Below are positions 23,807 to 36,213 of a stretch of DNA of 64,000 bases, one piece after another. Within the stretch, counting starts at the first letter, position 1; every line of letters starts with the position of its first letter. The DNA comes from Isoetes taiwanensis (lineage: Eukaryota; Streptophyta; Lycopodiopsida; Isoetales; Isoetaceae). The position numbers and the translations under genes were made by a program. Where the stretch lies: NCBI GenBank assembly GCA_021234155.1, contig JAJEKV010000188.1, positions 404,452 to 468,451 on the forward strand, in the 5' to 3' direction. A model generated the notes under the pieces. The model saw only the letters and a list, made by a program, of their open reading frames with translations. It made no database searches and was not told the origin of the DNA.

Positions 23807-25165
23807 TAGGGTTCCATAGTTACGTGGAACGGCGTTCCGAACGCGTTCCCTAGGGTTGTACGTTCTGGGAATGCCAAGTTCCAGTTCCAGACCACTTGTT
23901 ACCGGGAACGCCATTCCGAATGCCATTCCCATCTACGGGAATCGGTTTATTTGTTTATACCCCCCTCCCCCTCCCCCTTCCTCCCTCCCTTTCTCTGCTT
24001 CCTTTTTTTATAGGAAGGAATGGCGCGGCGTGTAATGGAACATCTTGGTCGGCTCTCTACTTAGTGGCCCTAATGAACACACACATAAAGGTTTTTTATA
24101 GTGCTTTGCAGCACACTCCGTGGCTATTCTTCTCTCTTGTTTGTTTGTTCTTTAATTTAACTTGTGTTCCTCTTCTGCTTGTATCTCTCGATTTTCCATC
24201 TCATTTGTAATCATAGTGTTGTGTCTTCTCTTCTAGTCTATCCATTTTGCATTTTGATGATGAGAATTTTGGTATGTTTCTCCGTTATTAGTCGACCGAT
24301 CTACATTGGAGGAAGCCAATATGTTCTTTAAGAACAACTTATGGGAGACTCTCAAGCGGACAGAGGAGGATTAAGTTTAACAAAGATTGAATGAGTCAAA
24401 AGAAGTTGCACAAAGTTGTAAAATTAACAAACAACCACGCCATTCGGTGACCGAAATAAAAAGATATGAAGTCTTGAATTATATGTGAGCAACCCAATTT
24501 TGGCTTTGCAACAGTCCATTAGGTAGACATACATAAAACCACCTTGACAGTGCAAGATAACATTCCCCTGACCTCTTGTTCACCTGCTTATCAGACTCAG
24601 AAGGACCTGCAACCTACCTGCGACCTGCTCTCATCACCAACTTGCTACACCTTTCGATTGCTCAAAAACTTGTTGTAACTTTAAGTATTCTGAACATTAT
24701 ACTATTGGTTCTATTACTTAAATGTCATATTTAGTTTTTATGTAGATTTCTAGTCTTTGTGTTGTAAATGTAATTAATTGGCCCTATTGATTTTAAGAAA
24801 CATTATCTCTATAAGGGAAATATTGCAAAAGGCCTCAATGCTAAGCTTAATCTCCCTATCATGTTTACTTTATATTTCTATTGTATTAGAATTATAGATG
24901 TAATATCATGTTTTAAGTCTTGAATATAATGTTTTATAAAAAACTAAGCATCTACAAAGTGGTTTAACATTTTCCATCTACAAGGCAGTCCTGAATCCTT
25001 TTCACATTCTAAGTATTCTACAATGATCGTTATGCAAAGAGAATGCCAAAACTATTTTTAAATTTTAAAAATTCAAATGTTGGTCGCTCCCATTTTGATA
25101 CGTTCCCGTCCCGAATTTTAGGTCCACATTGTCGTTCCGGTCCCGTTACGGTTAATAGGATTCTA
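23807..25165. other. Possible decayed TIR element with GGAAC/GTTCC-rich ends
   Basis: The left end (23807-23935) is packed with GTTCC, GGAACG and CGTTCC words in both orientations. The right end (25095-25165) has CGTTCCCG, TCGTTCCGG and CCCGTTACGG. Loosely aligned, the two ends are inverted (TAGGGTTCCATAGTTACG against TAGAATCCTATTAACCG). No target-site duplication was found and no transposase is visible inside. Confidence 0.25.
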
Positions 25166-25169
25166 CTCC

Positions 25170-27750
25170 TACACCTCTCCCAGTCCCAGGTTCAAACATA
25201 TCACAATTGGGGGGGGAGGGGGGGGGAGGGTTTGGGTTTGGTGACCAAGGCAATCACAACAGATAATCATAATGTTGCACCACAACCAGGGAGTTCAATG
25301 GCATCTACCTCGGCAAGTCTTAGCTTGAGTACGGTTCTAAGAACCTTAAAGCAGGAGATCACCTCTATCCTTAGCTAATGAGATTGCTCAATCAAACCAG
25401 GCCTTCAAGTTAGGACCTCTTTGGGTTGCCGCCCCTCAAGACATCCCCTGACCGCTCTCTGGTCTAGTTGATAATCGCTCAGGCATGTCCATATGACTCA
25501 AGTTCAGTCCTAGGTTCTGCCATTATAATGTCTAACACTCTATGGGTGATATAAAGATTCCGAGTAGGCTTGGCTTAGAAGACGAATAGGATTTAATAGG
25601 CTACTAGACTAGGAGTATACCACGAATGTCTCAATACTAATCTTTCAGCCAAGGAAGAGTATTTTAGAATTCTATCCTTATATATATGCATGACTACATA
25701 AGTCATACATCCAAAATATGAACGATTCAAGACCATCGAGACAAATCAACTTAGCTAGTAATTCACTATACAGGGAGGATCCACACCTGGACAATACACT
25801 TAGTTCCTAGTAAAAAGGATCAAAGTATGAATTGCAGAGAGGAGCAAACGCCAAGAACTAAGGATACCCTAAAAGCGATGGGTTTTAAGTAGGGATACTA
25901 TAACTGATGATAGGATATGCTATAGCCATTAAGGATTGATAATGGCTCCATGCAAGGTATGTGTTACATTCTTCTCTCAAAGAAGACGAGCACTGTCCTC
26001 AATATTGAATAAGTTGATCTAGCACGGTTAACTCAGCAATTACAATATATATGAGTTGTTGCCATGTTATCTTTTTGTGTGATGATCATATACATATAAT
26101 GTGCACATATATAATATAATGTATGTATGGTCCTCATACCACTATCATCATGTATCTATGAAAAAATAAGAGATATATGCGAAGAATAAGATATGATACA
26201 AGAACATAATACAAGCACAAGAACCCAAAGGGCAAGCATAAACATAAGAATGTGAGCTAGAAGGCTCAAGATTAGCGTTGAGGAATGTTAATCCTCATAC
26301 CTGTAACACTCCTCGTGTTACCAGTTAACACTCCCCATGTTCCTGGGACTCTGTATCAGCCCGCCTTGGGAGATAGCAGATCCTATTATGAGCTTTAAGT
26401 CATTGTAATACATCTTTTATACATTTATATGAGATTTTTACATTCATACCTATTTTAATACACTAAGCTCTAACTTTCTCTACAAAAGCCCTTTCAGGTT
26501 TTTCGTCCCTTTTTGGCTCCTTCCTTGCTCCAATGCCTCCATTAATGCTCTCCATTGTTCTCTCTCCTACTTTTCCATATTAGCAGTTATGGACACTACC
26601 AAGTGCTGGTTTTCTCCCTTTCCTAACTAAATTTCTTATGGGTATGATTGAATTGCTTTCATTTCAGGTTTTGATTGTAAGGTCTTGATGTCTCTAGCAG
26701 TCATTACATTTCATTGAAGGATAACACTTCACAATAGAGTAAAGCCCTGGCCTACAGAGTAGTTAACGCATGAAGTATGCTCATAGAATAGAGGCCATTG
26801 AACCTATTTCGGCGAATAAGGCAATCCCACCTGTTATCTTGATGAGCCAATTAGAGGATTGTTGCATGTTGACCATTCACGCAAGTAAGGTCTAGCCCCA
26901 TCCAACATTGACGACCACTTATCAGGATTTGTGAATGCTCGTGAAGGGTAGGGTAAAGTCTCCCTAATGTGGAGTGCTAGGATGTAGCCTCCTCTCCATA
27001 GTTGTGATTGTACCCTAGTGGAGTTATATTGATATATCGATCCTTCGTTTTCCATAGGGTACACGGACTTGTGCTCATTTGGGTGATCAAGTCGGATGTC
27101 GGCGGATCCCCTAGACTATTTGGAGCAGCACTATGGGCTTTGTTGTGAGTGTGATAGTCTCCAAGCTCAAGGTCTTGCATCCAGCATTATGGTTGATCCT
27201 ATCCTTACAGGGCTTGGGAGAGGGGCAGAGGGAAGTGGATTTTTAGCCCTTTTTTCACGATATTTTTCCAGTCCAGACAATAACTCTTTTGTCTTTTGGA
27301 AAATGCCCTAAAACTTATCCCTTTAATATAAAAAATATAACTTGTAAACTTAAGGTATTCATAGCATGCTCTGACGGTAAGTTCTCTACCTCTTATTCTC
27401 TAGTTTCTATTGCTCAAGCGCACATCCTTCTATTCTGCACAGGCATTTAACATGCGGGGGCTCGAGTATGTTTCGATACTGAAGCCCCTTTATATGTAAT
27501 ATAAGAATGTATCTCTTTTTTGCACAAATGCATGTGGAATATTTGTATATGTTCGACATGCATCTTAATATACACAATGTAGTATGTGTTTTTACCTAGG
27601 AAGGAATAACATATTGGTCAAGATGTTTACCTTGCAATAGGTCATGTTTAAATCTCACACTCATGTTATTTTTTAATGTGATGAAAATATATACATATGA
27701 TATGCATACATATAACATGCGTATATAATCTTCACATGCTACTCTAAGGT
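25170..27750. other. Anonymous AT-rich sequence with one weak repeat pair
   Basis: No gene was recognised. AT-rich tracts of similar wording (ATATACATAT, GCATACATATAA) occur at about 26065-26150 and 27663-27748, an imperfect direct repeat. Confidence 0.35.
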
Positions 27751-27769
27751 TGTCCCCCTTTTTTGTACC

Positions 27770-28165
27770 AGATCAATCGCATATGTCGTCCTTAATCCTA
27801 TTTTGTTCTTCAAACTCTACAATGTGTAGTTTTATCTTATTAAAGGATTCCCATGCATCTAAATTAAGATTTTTCTTTTCTAGAGCGACCAACCTTTGCA
27901 TGATCTTTGCTTTCTCCATCTCAATCTCTTCCATCCTTCCCTACATCTCTTCTCCTGTTTTCTTTATTCCTTGTACCTTGTCTTCAATGTTGGATATTGC
28001 AGCTTTGTTCTGATTGGTTATTTCTGCCAAGGCATTTAGCGTGTCCATTCTTCGTATTCTGGCTTCTAGCTGCATATCCATCTACGTTAAGAAATCCTTG
28101 AGGTCCTATTGGCTAGCTGCTATCCTTCCTAAGCCCCCCTTCTTTTGTTGGTTGGAGCCCATCTA
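27770..28165 (-). pseudogene. Coiled-coil, gag-like ORF relic
   Basis: Reading leftward from an ATG at about 28160, one frame runs MGSNQQKKGGLGRIAASQ, a stop, DLKDFLT, a stop, MDMQLEARIRRMDTLNALAE, then NIEDKVQGIKKTGEEM, a stop, and MEEIEMEKAKIMQRLVALEK. Three stops in the same frame and a steady coiled-coil pattern point to a decayed gag-type protein. A PBS-like sequence lies upstream at 28587-28599, as expected for a minus-strand LTR element. No capsid or zinc-knuckle motif is seen, so the gag assignment is inferred from position and composition. Confidence 0.4.
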
Positions 28166-28586
28166 ATCTGTCGTTCTACTTTGAATGAGTGTGGTATGGG
28201 AGTTATCTCTCTCTCTCCTCTTATCAGATGCGCCTTAGCAGCACCCTCTTTTGAATTGATCCTGGCATGCTATGTTTTTCCACTTTTATGCCCATTCATC
28301 AACGACATTCCCGTTTGAAATTCATATTCTTGCTCTATCCACCTCTCTATGGGAATGCCGGGCTGCTTATATCTTATATGATTTCTTATCTGATTCTGTA
28401 TATCTTTCCTTGATATTACTCATTTTGTTGTCTTTCCAGCAGATGCATGTTATTGATCCTATAGGAAGTTCTGATGGCAGCTTTAACCTGCGCTATCTAG
28501 TTGATGGGCAAGGGATGACTCTCTCTATACCGGCCTTATTGAGTTTTGGGGTTGATTGCCACGTAATAGATATCCCACAACTTGTT

Positions 28587-28599
28587 GGATCGAATACCA
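28587..28599 (-). other. Primer-binding-site-like sequence (tRNA-iMet type, degenerate)
   Basis: The minus strand reads TGGTATTCGATCC, against the usual plant TGGTATCAGAGCC. It is preceded by a possible LTR end (CCCATCA plus two bases). This would place a 5' LTR at about 28602 and rightward. Confidence 0.35.
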
Positions 28600-29489
28600 A
28601 TTGATGGGTTGTGCCCTTGTTATACTAGTATATAGTGGGAGTTCTACCTCTCAGTTTGTAATGTAGCCCATCCTCCTTTTGGATGGTACGTCATCCGAAG
28701 TATCATCATTCTCTCCCCCCCTTTTAACATTTTTCGCATGTTGGATAGTTTTAAAAATTGTTACAATGCCCTTGATTTTGGGGCAATGAATAAGAACAGA
28801 TAATAGTTGGTTTTTGAGCCAGATTTGGGGCAATTCATATAGTGGATCTTTCCCTTTGCAACTACAAACAATAGAGGAAATGTATTTCTGGCTGTATTTC
28901 AGATCCTACACCATAAATCTGAAGATGTACGTTAAGGCAAACACCAAGATTCTAGTAAAAAGAACATATGAATTAGAGAGTGATGCAAATAAACCTCATG
29001 CAAGGGTACAGAATTACACTCTCAGCACAATTGGTAATGAGAACAATAAAACTAATGGTGAATTGACAAAGTCAAATTGATAGTAAAGGTGTCATACTTT
29101 GTCAAGAGGCAAATTGAAAGATGTTAAAGCTCAAATATTCCTGCCTCGTGGAGGGCTTAGGGTTTCAGCCCCGCTCTTTTGCTCATAGCTCGGGATTCCA
29201 ATGTCAGATTTGGGTTTCTTGGGCTCTTTGGAAAGCTTGTCACATGACTTTCCGTTGGTGTATGATTCGTATGGTGATTCTGTTGTTTGGTGGAAAGATT
29301 CCACCTGACAATCCCAACCCTCTTTTGGCGGTGCAAGGTTTTGGCTGCAATTTTCTTTTGGTCATAACTTCTGCATCTGGTGGCAATTTTGGGCGTGTTT
29401 AAGCCTCTTGGAAAGCTCTTTGAGTACTCCATCCAATGGTGCTTAATATTTTCAAAGATTAGCCTGTTGAGAAGGACTGTTCAGCTCTG

Positions 29490-31290
29490 AAACCTCGGCT
29501 CCCTTTTGATGGAGATGCCACGATCTAGTCGCAGCTCTTCAAAATGTTCTTCTGGTAGTTCTATCATATTACATGGTGGAATTGAAAAAGAATATGCTGT
29601 AGATTCTCCCAGAATAAGTGTACGTGATGCACACAAAATGGCACGCTCTTTCGGCTCCTGAGAGTTTGGTTTCTTTGGTGCACCTCAATCCTTTAGTGTT
29701 GCCCAATACGTCTTCTAATGGCACGAATGGGGCCGGCTCAATTGAGACAGGGGCTCCATCTCTGTCCTTGCCCTTTCTTGGACTGAAGCACATGGGATCT
29801 TAGCTATATGGGCACCATCACAAGCTAGGACTTCCTGCTTATCAATCTATCAAGCTTGTGGCAAAAGATCAACGTTGCTTTCTTTTCATGTTTGAATCTC
29901 CTGAGCCAGATGTTCAACTCATAGAACGAGGTGTTGATTCTCTTTGAAAACACTTCTTGCTCTATCAGCAGTATGTTCCTGGATCCTTTCCAGCTAAGCC
30001 AGATGCATGACGTGCCCCATTCTGGTTTGCTATTGAAGATTTCCTCCCAGAGCTACAGGATTCCAAGTTCATTTCTGCCATTGCTAATGAGATTGGGCTG
30101 CATTTGCAACACTCCATAACCAATGGCATAACTAAGATTTGTGTTGCAAGGCCCATTTGTCATGATTTGCCTCAAACAATTGTTGTCCAGAGCATGCCCA
30201 TATTCCTTTCCATTTAAGCTGTCCTTGTTGAATGGTCCTGAGCTAGCCCTCATGTTTCATGAAGCCCCTCTCTTTGCTCAATATCGCAAGGTCTCAATAT
30301 CGCAAGGTTCACCAGCAGGGTCCTCCATCTGCTCCTTTGGCACTCCATGCTCCTAGATCAGCTCCCACCTCAATGGATATCTCTCACGCCCCTATGACTG
30401 CCCCCCTTCTCTTCCAGTTGCAGCTCCATCACCTCAGCCTCTGGATCACCAAATGTTAAGATAGCTGAGATTCAGAGATTGCAAGAGCAAATTGAAGAGG
30501 CTCGTGGACAGTACATGGATATTGATCAACACGATATCCACACACCACCAAAACATCCATCACTCTTCGTCAACAACAAAAATTAGCTAAGGGATTTAAC
30601 TTCTCCGATCCCAAATTTAGTTCCCGCTTCACATAACTCGCTTCCTTTTCCTTTGCATCCCACTCGTGATCACTTTGATATGCTTCAAGGCTGATTTGGT
30701 TGATGAGGTTACCGCCATGCCAGATGCCCAGGAGACAACCTGAAATTCCCTGGAGATGCCAGCGGTCTCATCTGAATTGGCCCTATAACAAGGTCAATGC
30801 TATTAGTTTCGTGGAATGTTCAAGGGGTAGCCTCCTCCCCCCTCAAACAGAGTCATATTTCTTTCTACTTATCTAGATTGGATGCTCAGTTTGTATGTCT
30901 CCAAGAGCACAAGTATCGCAAGGGAGACGTAGCAAAGCTTGCAGATATGATTGATCGAAGGTTTAATGTCCTTATCAAGGTAAATGATTACGCTAGTGCA
31001 GGGGTGGTGATAGCATGGATTCCTTTCTTACCAATCATCTTCAATTAGGCTGATTGTTTTGGTTCTCCATGGTCTCGCAATGGAGGATGGCACACAAGAG
31101 TTTTGCAATCAATATGCAGACGACACGTTCCTCTTCCTGGTCGCTAATGCTGAGAATCTAGAAGCTGCCAAATTGCTCTTAGACACTTTCTCACCGGCTT
31201 CTGTCCTTGTGGGGGTGGCAGAAGTGTACAGCTTTATGGACATTGGATACTCCGACTCTGGCATGTGTTCATAATTATATATGAAAATTA
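29490..31290 (+). mobile_element. LINE (L1-type) relic: ORF1, endonuclease start and RT fragment
   Basis: In shifting frames, 30000-30170 reads APFWFAIEDF, SKFISAIANEIGLHLQ and KICVARPICHDLPQT, which resembles the DUF4283-type ORF1 of plant LINEs. At 30797 a clear ORF2 start reads MLLVSWNVQGVASSPLKQ, then DAQFVCLQEHKYRKGD, the N-terminus of the apurinic-type endonuclease. At about 31050 the frame jumps straight to CNQYADDTFLFLVANAE, which holds the Y-A-D-D catalytic box of reverse transcriptase. Roughly 1.5 kb of endonuclease and RT is therefore missing, an internal deletion. Stops throughout ORF1 show it is dead. Confidence 0.72.
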
Positions 31291-31329
31291 CTTGCTCATG
31301 GACAGGCCATCAAGTTGTTGGAGATTCCA

Positions 31330-33150
31330 GTTGGCATCCATGTTACTGCTTCCCCTTTTCCATGGAAATCCTCCTCAGAGTTCCGGGATACCAACCGAAG
31401 ACACAAATTCTATTTGCCACTAGTAGGAGTGGTGTATCATCCAAAGTGGTAATCTCCATTGCTTCATGTTGTGGGACATCATAGCCCCTACTACTAGCGG
31501 TATGAGTTGAGATAGTATGTAAAGACTCTCCAAGAGTTGGAAATACAATTGTATGAAATATACCAAAGACCACTAGATGAAGCATTTACAATAACCTCAA
31601 CAAATGTGGCATGTGGAGGTCTAATAATCTGTAACTTTCCTCTAATCAAAGCGACCATTTCACCAGCTCTTTTAATATTGGATTGGAAACCCCTTGCAAA
31701 AGCTTGTGTTGTTTTTTTCGTTGAGCAAGTGTAAGATCCACATCCATGTAAATAGATGTACCTTTAGTTTGGTATCCTGTTTAAGAATGTCTAGCTTGAC
31801 CAACACATTCAGTACCGAAAACTTTACAAGGTGAGGGCGTTCAGAAGTCAAGACTCCAATTCGATAAGGATTTTTGACAAGAACTGCATGAGAAAAGTTC
31901 ATCTTACTTAAGATCAATAGCTGGATCTTGCTTTCCAAATTCTCTGACACCTCCTCGGGCAATCCCCTTATCACTAAATTACATTGACGATAGCGAAGCT
32001 CAAACTGCTCTGTTCATTGCTCTCTAATATACTGTGCATAGTTCTTAGAAGCATTGGGGGTGGGGGAGGGGAAGGGGGGAGGGGGGCAATCGCAATCGGT
32101 GCCACAAGCTTGTAACAAGGCAAATTGGATTCTGCTTGCTTTGAATGCTGTGGGCGTATTTTCTCATCCAGTGCAATATATTTTTGCTCCATTATATCCA
32201 ACCTGGAAAGGAGTACCTAGACATGATCTGAACGAATACCTTTGCCCACCGTGGCCATTTGCATATGCAGGGTATCTATTTTTTATAACATGGTATGACT
32301 TGTTTAGCACAAGAATTAGAGACCTCTGAATGCCTGCATGGAAAAGTATCTGTAATCTGCATTAAGGTACCCAATTGCTGAGAATGCTCTGCTAGTATTA
32401 TTGCCTCATCACGTGCATGCTGCTGAGATCGCATCATCAGCTGCCAAATGTACCACAGTAACATTACCAGCATCAATTTCCAATCGTAACCCATTCACAT
32501 CCTTGTTAAGTGTAGAATTTTGTGCCACATTAGCATCCATCTTCCTTTACCAATCATCCTTTTTAAGGAAAGCATTCTCATTGCATAGCAATGTCATGTC
32601 AACAACAGACTTTTTTTTGAGGAATGCCATTTGCTTTGTGAGGTCTGTCAACTTGTTTCTGCACTAAATCCTGTAAGGAACAAATCATACCTTTCTATGA
32701 TGCAAATTGATAGTCCCATTCTCGTTTTAGTGCCGCGTCCAGGAAATCGAACTAAATGAATATGATACTTCAACGAAGAACTCACTATTATGACTGGAAC
32801 CATGGAAAGGCTCGGGCATCTCAAAAGCATTATCCTTCCCCGTTGCTCCAACAACAGCGTTACCTCCATGGCCCGCATCACAAGTCTGCGTCGTAGCAGC
32901 ATCAAAAGCATCAGAAGTCTTCTCCTGAGTAGCATCAAAATCCTTTTGTGAATGAGTAATAGAGGAGAAATCTTTGTTCCAGTGGGAGGTAAGCCGAATA
33001 TGCCAACCATCGGCTTGCTGTGTAAAGATAGAACTAAGATTGGCAATTTTTGTCTGGTTGGATCCTTGTCTACTGAAGTTTTAACTCTATTCATGCATTG
33101 TTTTTGTCTGATTGTTACTAAAAATTGGATGTCCTTAAATGAAAACAAGT
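31330..33150 (-). mobile_element. Relic with an L1 ORF1p-like RNA-binding protein
   Basis: Reading leftward: at 32880-32945 a Asp/Thr/Ala-rich segment (KDFDATQEKTSDAFDAATTQ); at 32300-32540 MDANVAQNSTLNKDVNGLRL and a heptad-like stretch (DEAIILAEHSQQLGTLMQI); at 31780-31974 IRGLPEEVSENLESKIQLL, then YRIGVLTSERPHLVKFSVLN and DILKQDTKLK, with GTSIYMDVDLT in the next frame. Coiled coil followed by an RGLPE/RIG/RP.VKF domain is the arrangement of L1 ORF1p (transposase-22 type), a nucleic-acid chaperone that packages LINE RNA. Frameshifts are present. It sits head-to-head with the LINE at 29.5-31.3 kb, on the opposite strand, so it is a separate insertion. Confidence 0.5.
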
Positions 33151-34111
33151 GCTATTGCACTAGGAGTGGATTGGCTTCATATATATGAGTGACTAATAAA
33201 GGAATAATGTACTTCAAGTGAATTAATAGAAAAAGAGACTAGCAAAAAAGCATACCATAAGGTCATGGATCAATTTTTTACGCATTTGGGTTGGTTGCAC
33301 AAAGATAATTCGGCAAAGTTATGCATGTTCCGGGGTGTCTAGCGTTTCTTTCTCATTAGAAGAACATATTCACCGCTTAATTCAATGCAGATAAAATTTG
33401 CTTAGAAAATTGCAGTAGGGCGGACAATTTTAGGGAGGAATTGAAGGCTAGATGAAGAGGGTGATTTTAGGGAGGAAGTGAAGGCTAAATGAAGAGGTTG
33501 AAAGTTGGGGTTGGGTCAAAGGAATTGCTATATTAGCATGGTTTCCCTCATAAAACATATTCATAATTTGATCAAGGTGCCAACTATTCTAGATTGTCTA
33601 TGGAAGGAGCAGCTTGAAAAATATTAGCACTTCAAAAAATTGTTGGTAGCATTCTTGTCATATACATTTTTGTAAATATAATAGTCCTTGAGAAAATTCT
33701 TTTGTTCGGTTCTTGAGAGACTTAGTTCTTCTATTTTTCTAAAAAAAAAATTGTTGGAAGCCATGTTTTTTAGTTTTGTTCGCATTAAGCAATAGTTTTC
33801 CAGAAGAATCTTAAGTTACACGTGCTTTATTCAATGCATTTGCATTTCCTTTGTACTGTATGCTGAAAGTAATGATTCTCATAAAAGACGATAGGTACAC
33901 GTGTTTTGAATCAAGTGAGTTGATTTGGCATCGCCGAATATTATGCATCAATAAGACCAGTGACTTTGCAACATCCCAATAAAACATCACGATACAACTC
34001 TAAATTTAGGTGTTTCCACTGTCCTATTATGGCACAAAGTGCACAAGCCCCTTCGCCAGTGGTTCAACGACATATAGGCATGGTCTTGGATGCTTTGGAT
34101 GCACCCAAGAT

Positions 34112-34399
34112 TCATATGATCCTTTCAGACACAAACATTACAAGGGCCTTTGTACTGTTGCCTTTAAGTAGATGAATACAACTCCTAGAGCTAGTCTTGA
34201 TATCAACAGGTGATATTAGTATCTGACCAACAGTACCCACCAAGACATGTATGTCTGCACAACCAACATCGGATAATGTAGACATGATAGACATAGACTT
34301 CATCTGAAGAATTGTTGCAGACTGGACATGCAGAGACTTCCCCCTTCGAGGTGGATTTGTTGCAGAATTACAATAAGTAGCCAAACCCTGAACTTGCAT
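34112..34399 (-). CDS. Unrecognised 95-aa open frame
   Basis: The frame reads MQVQGLATYCNSATNPPRRG and continues without stop for 95 codons. It contains Ile/Val/Ser-rich stretches and no motif that I recognise. It may be a fragment of a larger decayed coding sequence, since another minus-strand frame overlaps its upstream part. Confidence 0.2.
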   Translation of the reverse strand: MQVQGLATYCNSATNPPRRGKSLHVQSATILQMKSMSIMSTLSDVGCADIHVLVGTVGQILISPVDIKTSSRSCIHLLKGNSTKALVMFVSERII

Positions 34400-34830
34400 G
34401 TTGTTGGTATTGAGGAGAACAATGATTGCTTAGCTCGAGATGAGGCATTGAGATTTTTCACCAAGGTGAAGCACATATAGGCAGACGACATCACCACCTC
34501 GACATCTTCTAGTTCATTTTTGGGATGCCCTTCCCGTGCTCCATATAGTGCAGCACGGCAATCATTTAAAAAGCACCATCTTTTCAGTCCAGGAGGATCT
34601 TAGCCTAGCACAACTTTGCAGATAGAGGAAGGAATTGTGTCAATTAAGAGAAGCTCGTCAAGAACAAAAATGGCAGCTATTCCTAGGGATCAATGGCCCT
34701 CCCACCCATTGGCAAGTTATGCATAGTCTTGTTCTACTTTATATATTGTTGTTTCTATTCTCAATGTTCGCCTACATGCACATTGTTTTGTTTCTAGGTT
34801 GACCACTCTATCCGGCCCTCCCCGCATACT

Positions 34831-35400
34831 TTGCAGATGTCCCAATTCTTGGATCCAGATGACCAGATAAGAAAATCACAGAGAGGGGCCCAAAAGATGG
34901 AGGGGCTGACTCAATATTATCCATTGGGAATTGGACACAAGTTGCTGCTGGACATAAGACGGTTGAAGGTTTGCACTGGCGATGCGGTCCCTGCTCAACC
35001 ACGTGGAATTTAATCCAAAGACACATGTTAGAGATTCCGAACCTCATGGTGCGGCCATCCCATTGCGATCCAATGCCCATGGATGTCATACCATTCAGCC
35101 AGAAACATGGTGAGTTGTTCGTGGACCACCGAGGAAGACCTGAAGGGAAAAGATGTGAGGTTTTGGGTTGTGGACGGTCAGCATTCAGTGAGAGCAGCGC
35201 AAGTGTTGCAGACGGAAAAGGAAGTGTCGCAAAGGATCAAGGACAGATATTCCAAACGAGAGTGCAGAGTTCTCTCAGCGGACACGCCACCAACGGAAGC
35301 CGCGAAGTCCAGAAGCTTCGACCTTCTTTTTCCGCTCCTGGGGTTTCGACACCCCCGGTGAAACGAGGGAAACAGAGGATTCGGGGCTTTCTCGGGTCGA
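34831..35400 (+). pseudogene. First block of a decayed gene or element: VDGQH (ParB-like?) domain
   Basis: Frames here read LDPDDQIRKSQRGAQKMEGL, then WNLIQRHMLEIPNLMVRP, and finally (35083-35340) DVRFWVVDGQHSVRAAQVLQ with KEVSQRIKDRYSKRECRVL. A V-D-G-Q-H-(S)-x-R-A-A core resembles the N-terminal box of ParB-like proteins (G-x-H-R-x-x-A), which bind nucleotides or DNA. The assignment to that superfamily is tentative. The frames shift at least twice, and no start was identified. It is followed at once by the palindrome cluster at 35370-36400, which may occupy an intron. Confidence 0.4.
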
Positions 35401-35602
35401 AAAGCCCGTGAAAAAAGGAAAGTAGAGGATGCGGGGGCTTTCTCGACTCTCACTACTCGCTAATCGAAAAGCCGAGGCAAAAGGGAAGAAGAGGACGGGG
35501 GCTTTCTCGACTCGCGAAGTCGAAAGACCCCAATCCTCGGCCTTTTTTTAAATTCGCTTTCTCGACTTCGAGTCGAAAACCCCGGATAGGGATAGAGAAA
35601 AC

Positions 35603-35763
35603 ATTAGAGATTAATGGTTGATGAGTGAAAGCATCGAGCCTTCCCAATCTTTCTTTCCCCGCCTCTTTGGGCAATGTAACTTAGTTTATATTCTAAGTTC
35701 CATCGTTCAAAGAGGCGTGAAAGCAAAGCTTTGGGAATGCGCGATGCTTTCACTATGGCCTTC
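35603..35763. repeat. 161-bp duplicated foldback, copy A
   Basis: Nearly identical to 36054-36213. Within it, 35625-35753 folds on itself: arms of about 45 bp starting GTGAAAGCATCG and ending CGATGCTTTCAC enclose a loop of about 37 bp. Confidence 0.85.
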
Positions 35764-35874
35764 ACTCTGCTTCTCTGTTTTCTCCTCTCCTGTGGGTATT
35801 CTCGACTCGCGAATCGAGAAAGCCCCTGCATCCTCCTTTTTTTTGTTTCCTTCTGGGAAAGTAGAGGATGTAAT

Positions 35875-36016
35875 TTTCGACTTTGCGAAGTCGAGAAAGC
35901 CGAGGCAAAAGGGAAAAAGAGGATCTGGGCCTTTCTCGACTCGCGAAGTCGAGAAAGACGTCGAATCCTCTATTTTCCTTTATGCCTCGGGCTTTCTCGA
36001 CTTGCGAGTCGAGAAT
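35875..36016. repeat. Nested palindrome of about 140 bp
   Basis: A central palindrome (35931-35957) is flanked by pairing arms (CGAGGCAAAAGGGA at 35901 and TTTTCCTTTATGCCTCG ending 35989), which are flanked in turn by TCGAGAAAGC and GCTTTCTCGA. This is a palindrome made of palindromes. Confidence 0.75.
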
Positions 36017-36053
36017 ACCCAGAGGAGAACATAAAACAAGCATAATAGGATCC

Positions 36054-36213
36054 ATTAGAGATTAATGGCTGGTGAGTGAAAGCATCGAGCCTTCCCAATC
36101 TTTCTTTCTCCGCCTCTTTGGGCAATATAGTTTAGTTCATATTCTAAGTTCCATCGTTCAAAGAGGCGTGAAGGCAAGATTTGGGAATGCGCGATGCTTT
36201 CACTCTGGCCTTC
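36054..36213. repeat. 160-bp duplicated foldback, copy B
   Basis: Second copy of 35603-35763; the foldback arms span 36076-36203. Both copies keep the pairing ends GTGAAAGC and GCTTTCAC. Confidence 0.85.

Noticed and set aside
32648-33148. 166-aa ORF with repeated Leu/Met/Arg segments
   Set aside because: It is the wrong frame of the ORF1p-like relic; the neighbouring frame gives the sensible Asp/Thr/Ala-rich sequence.
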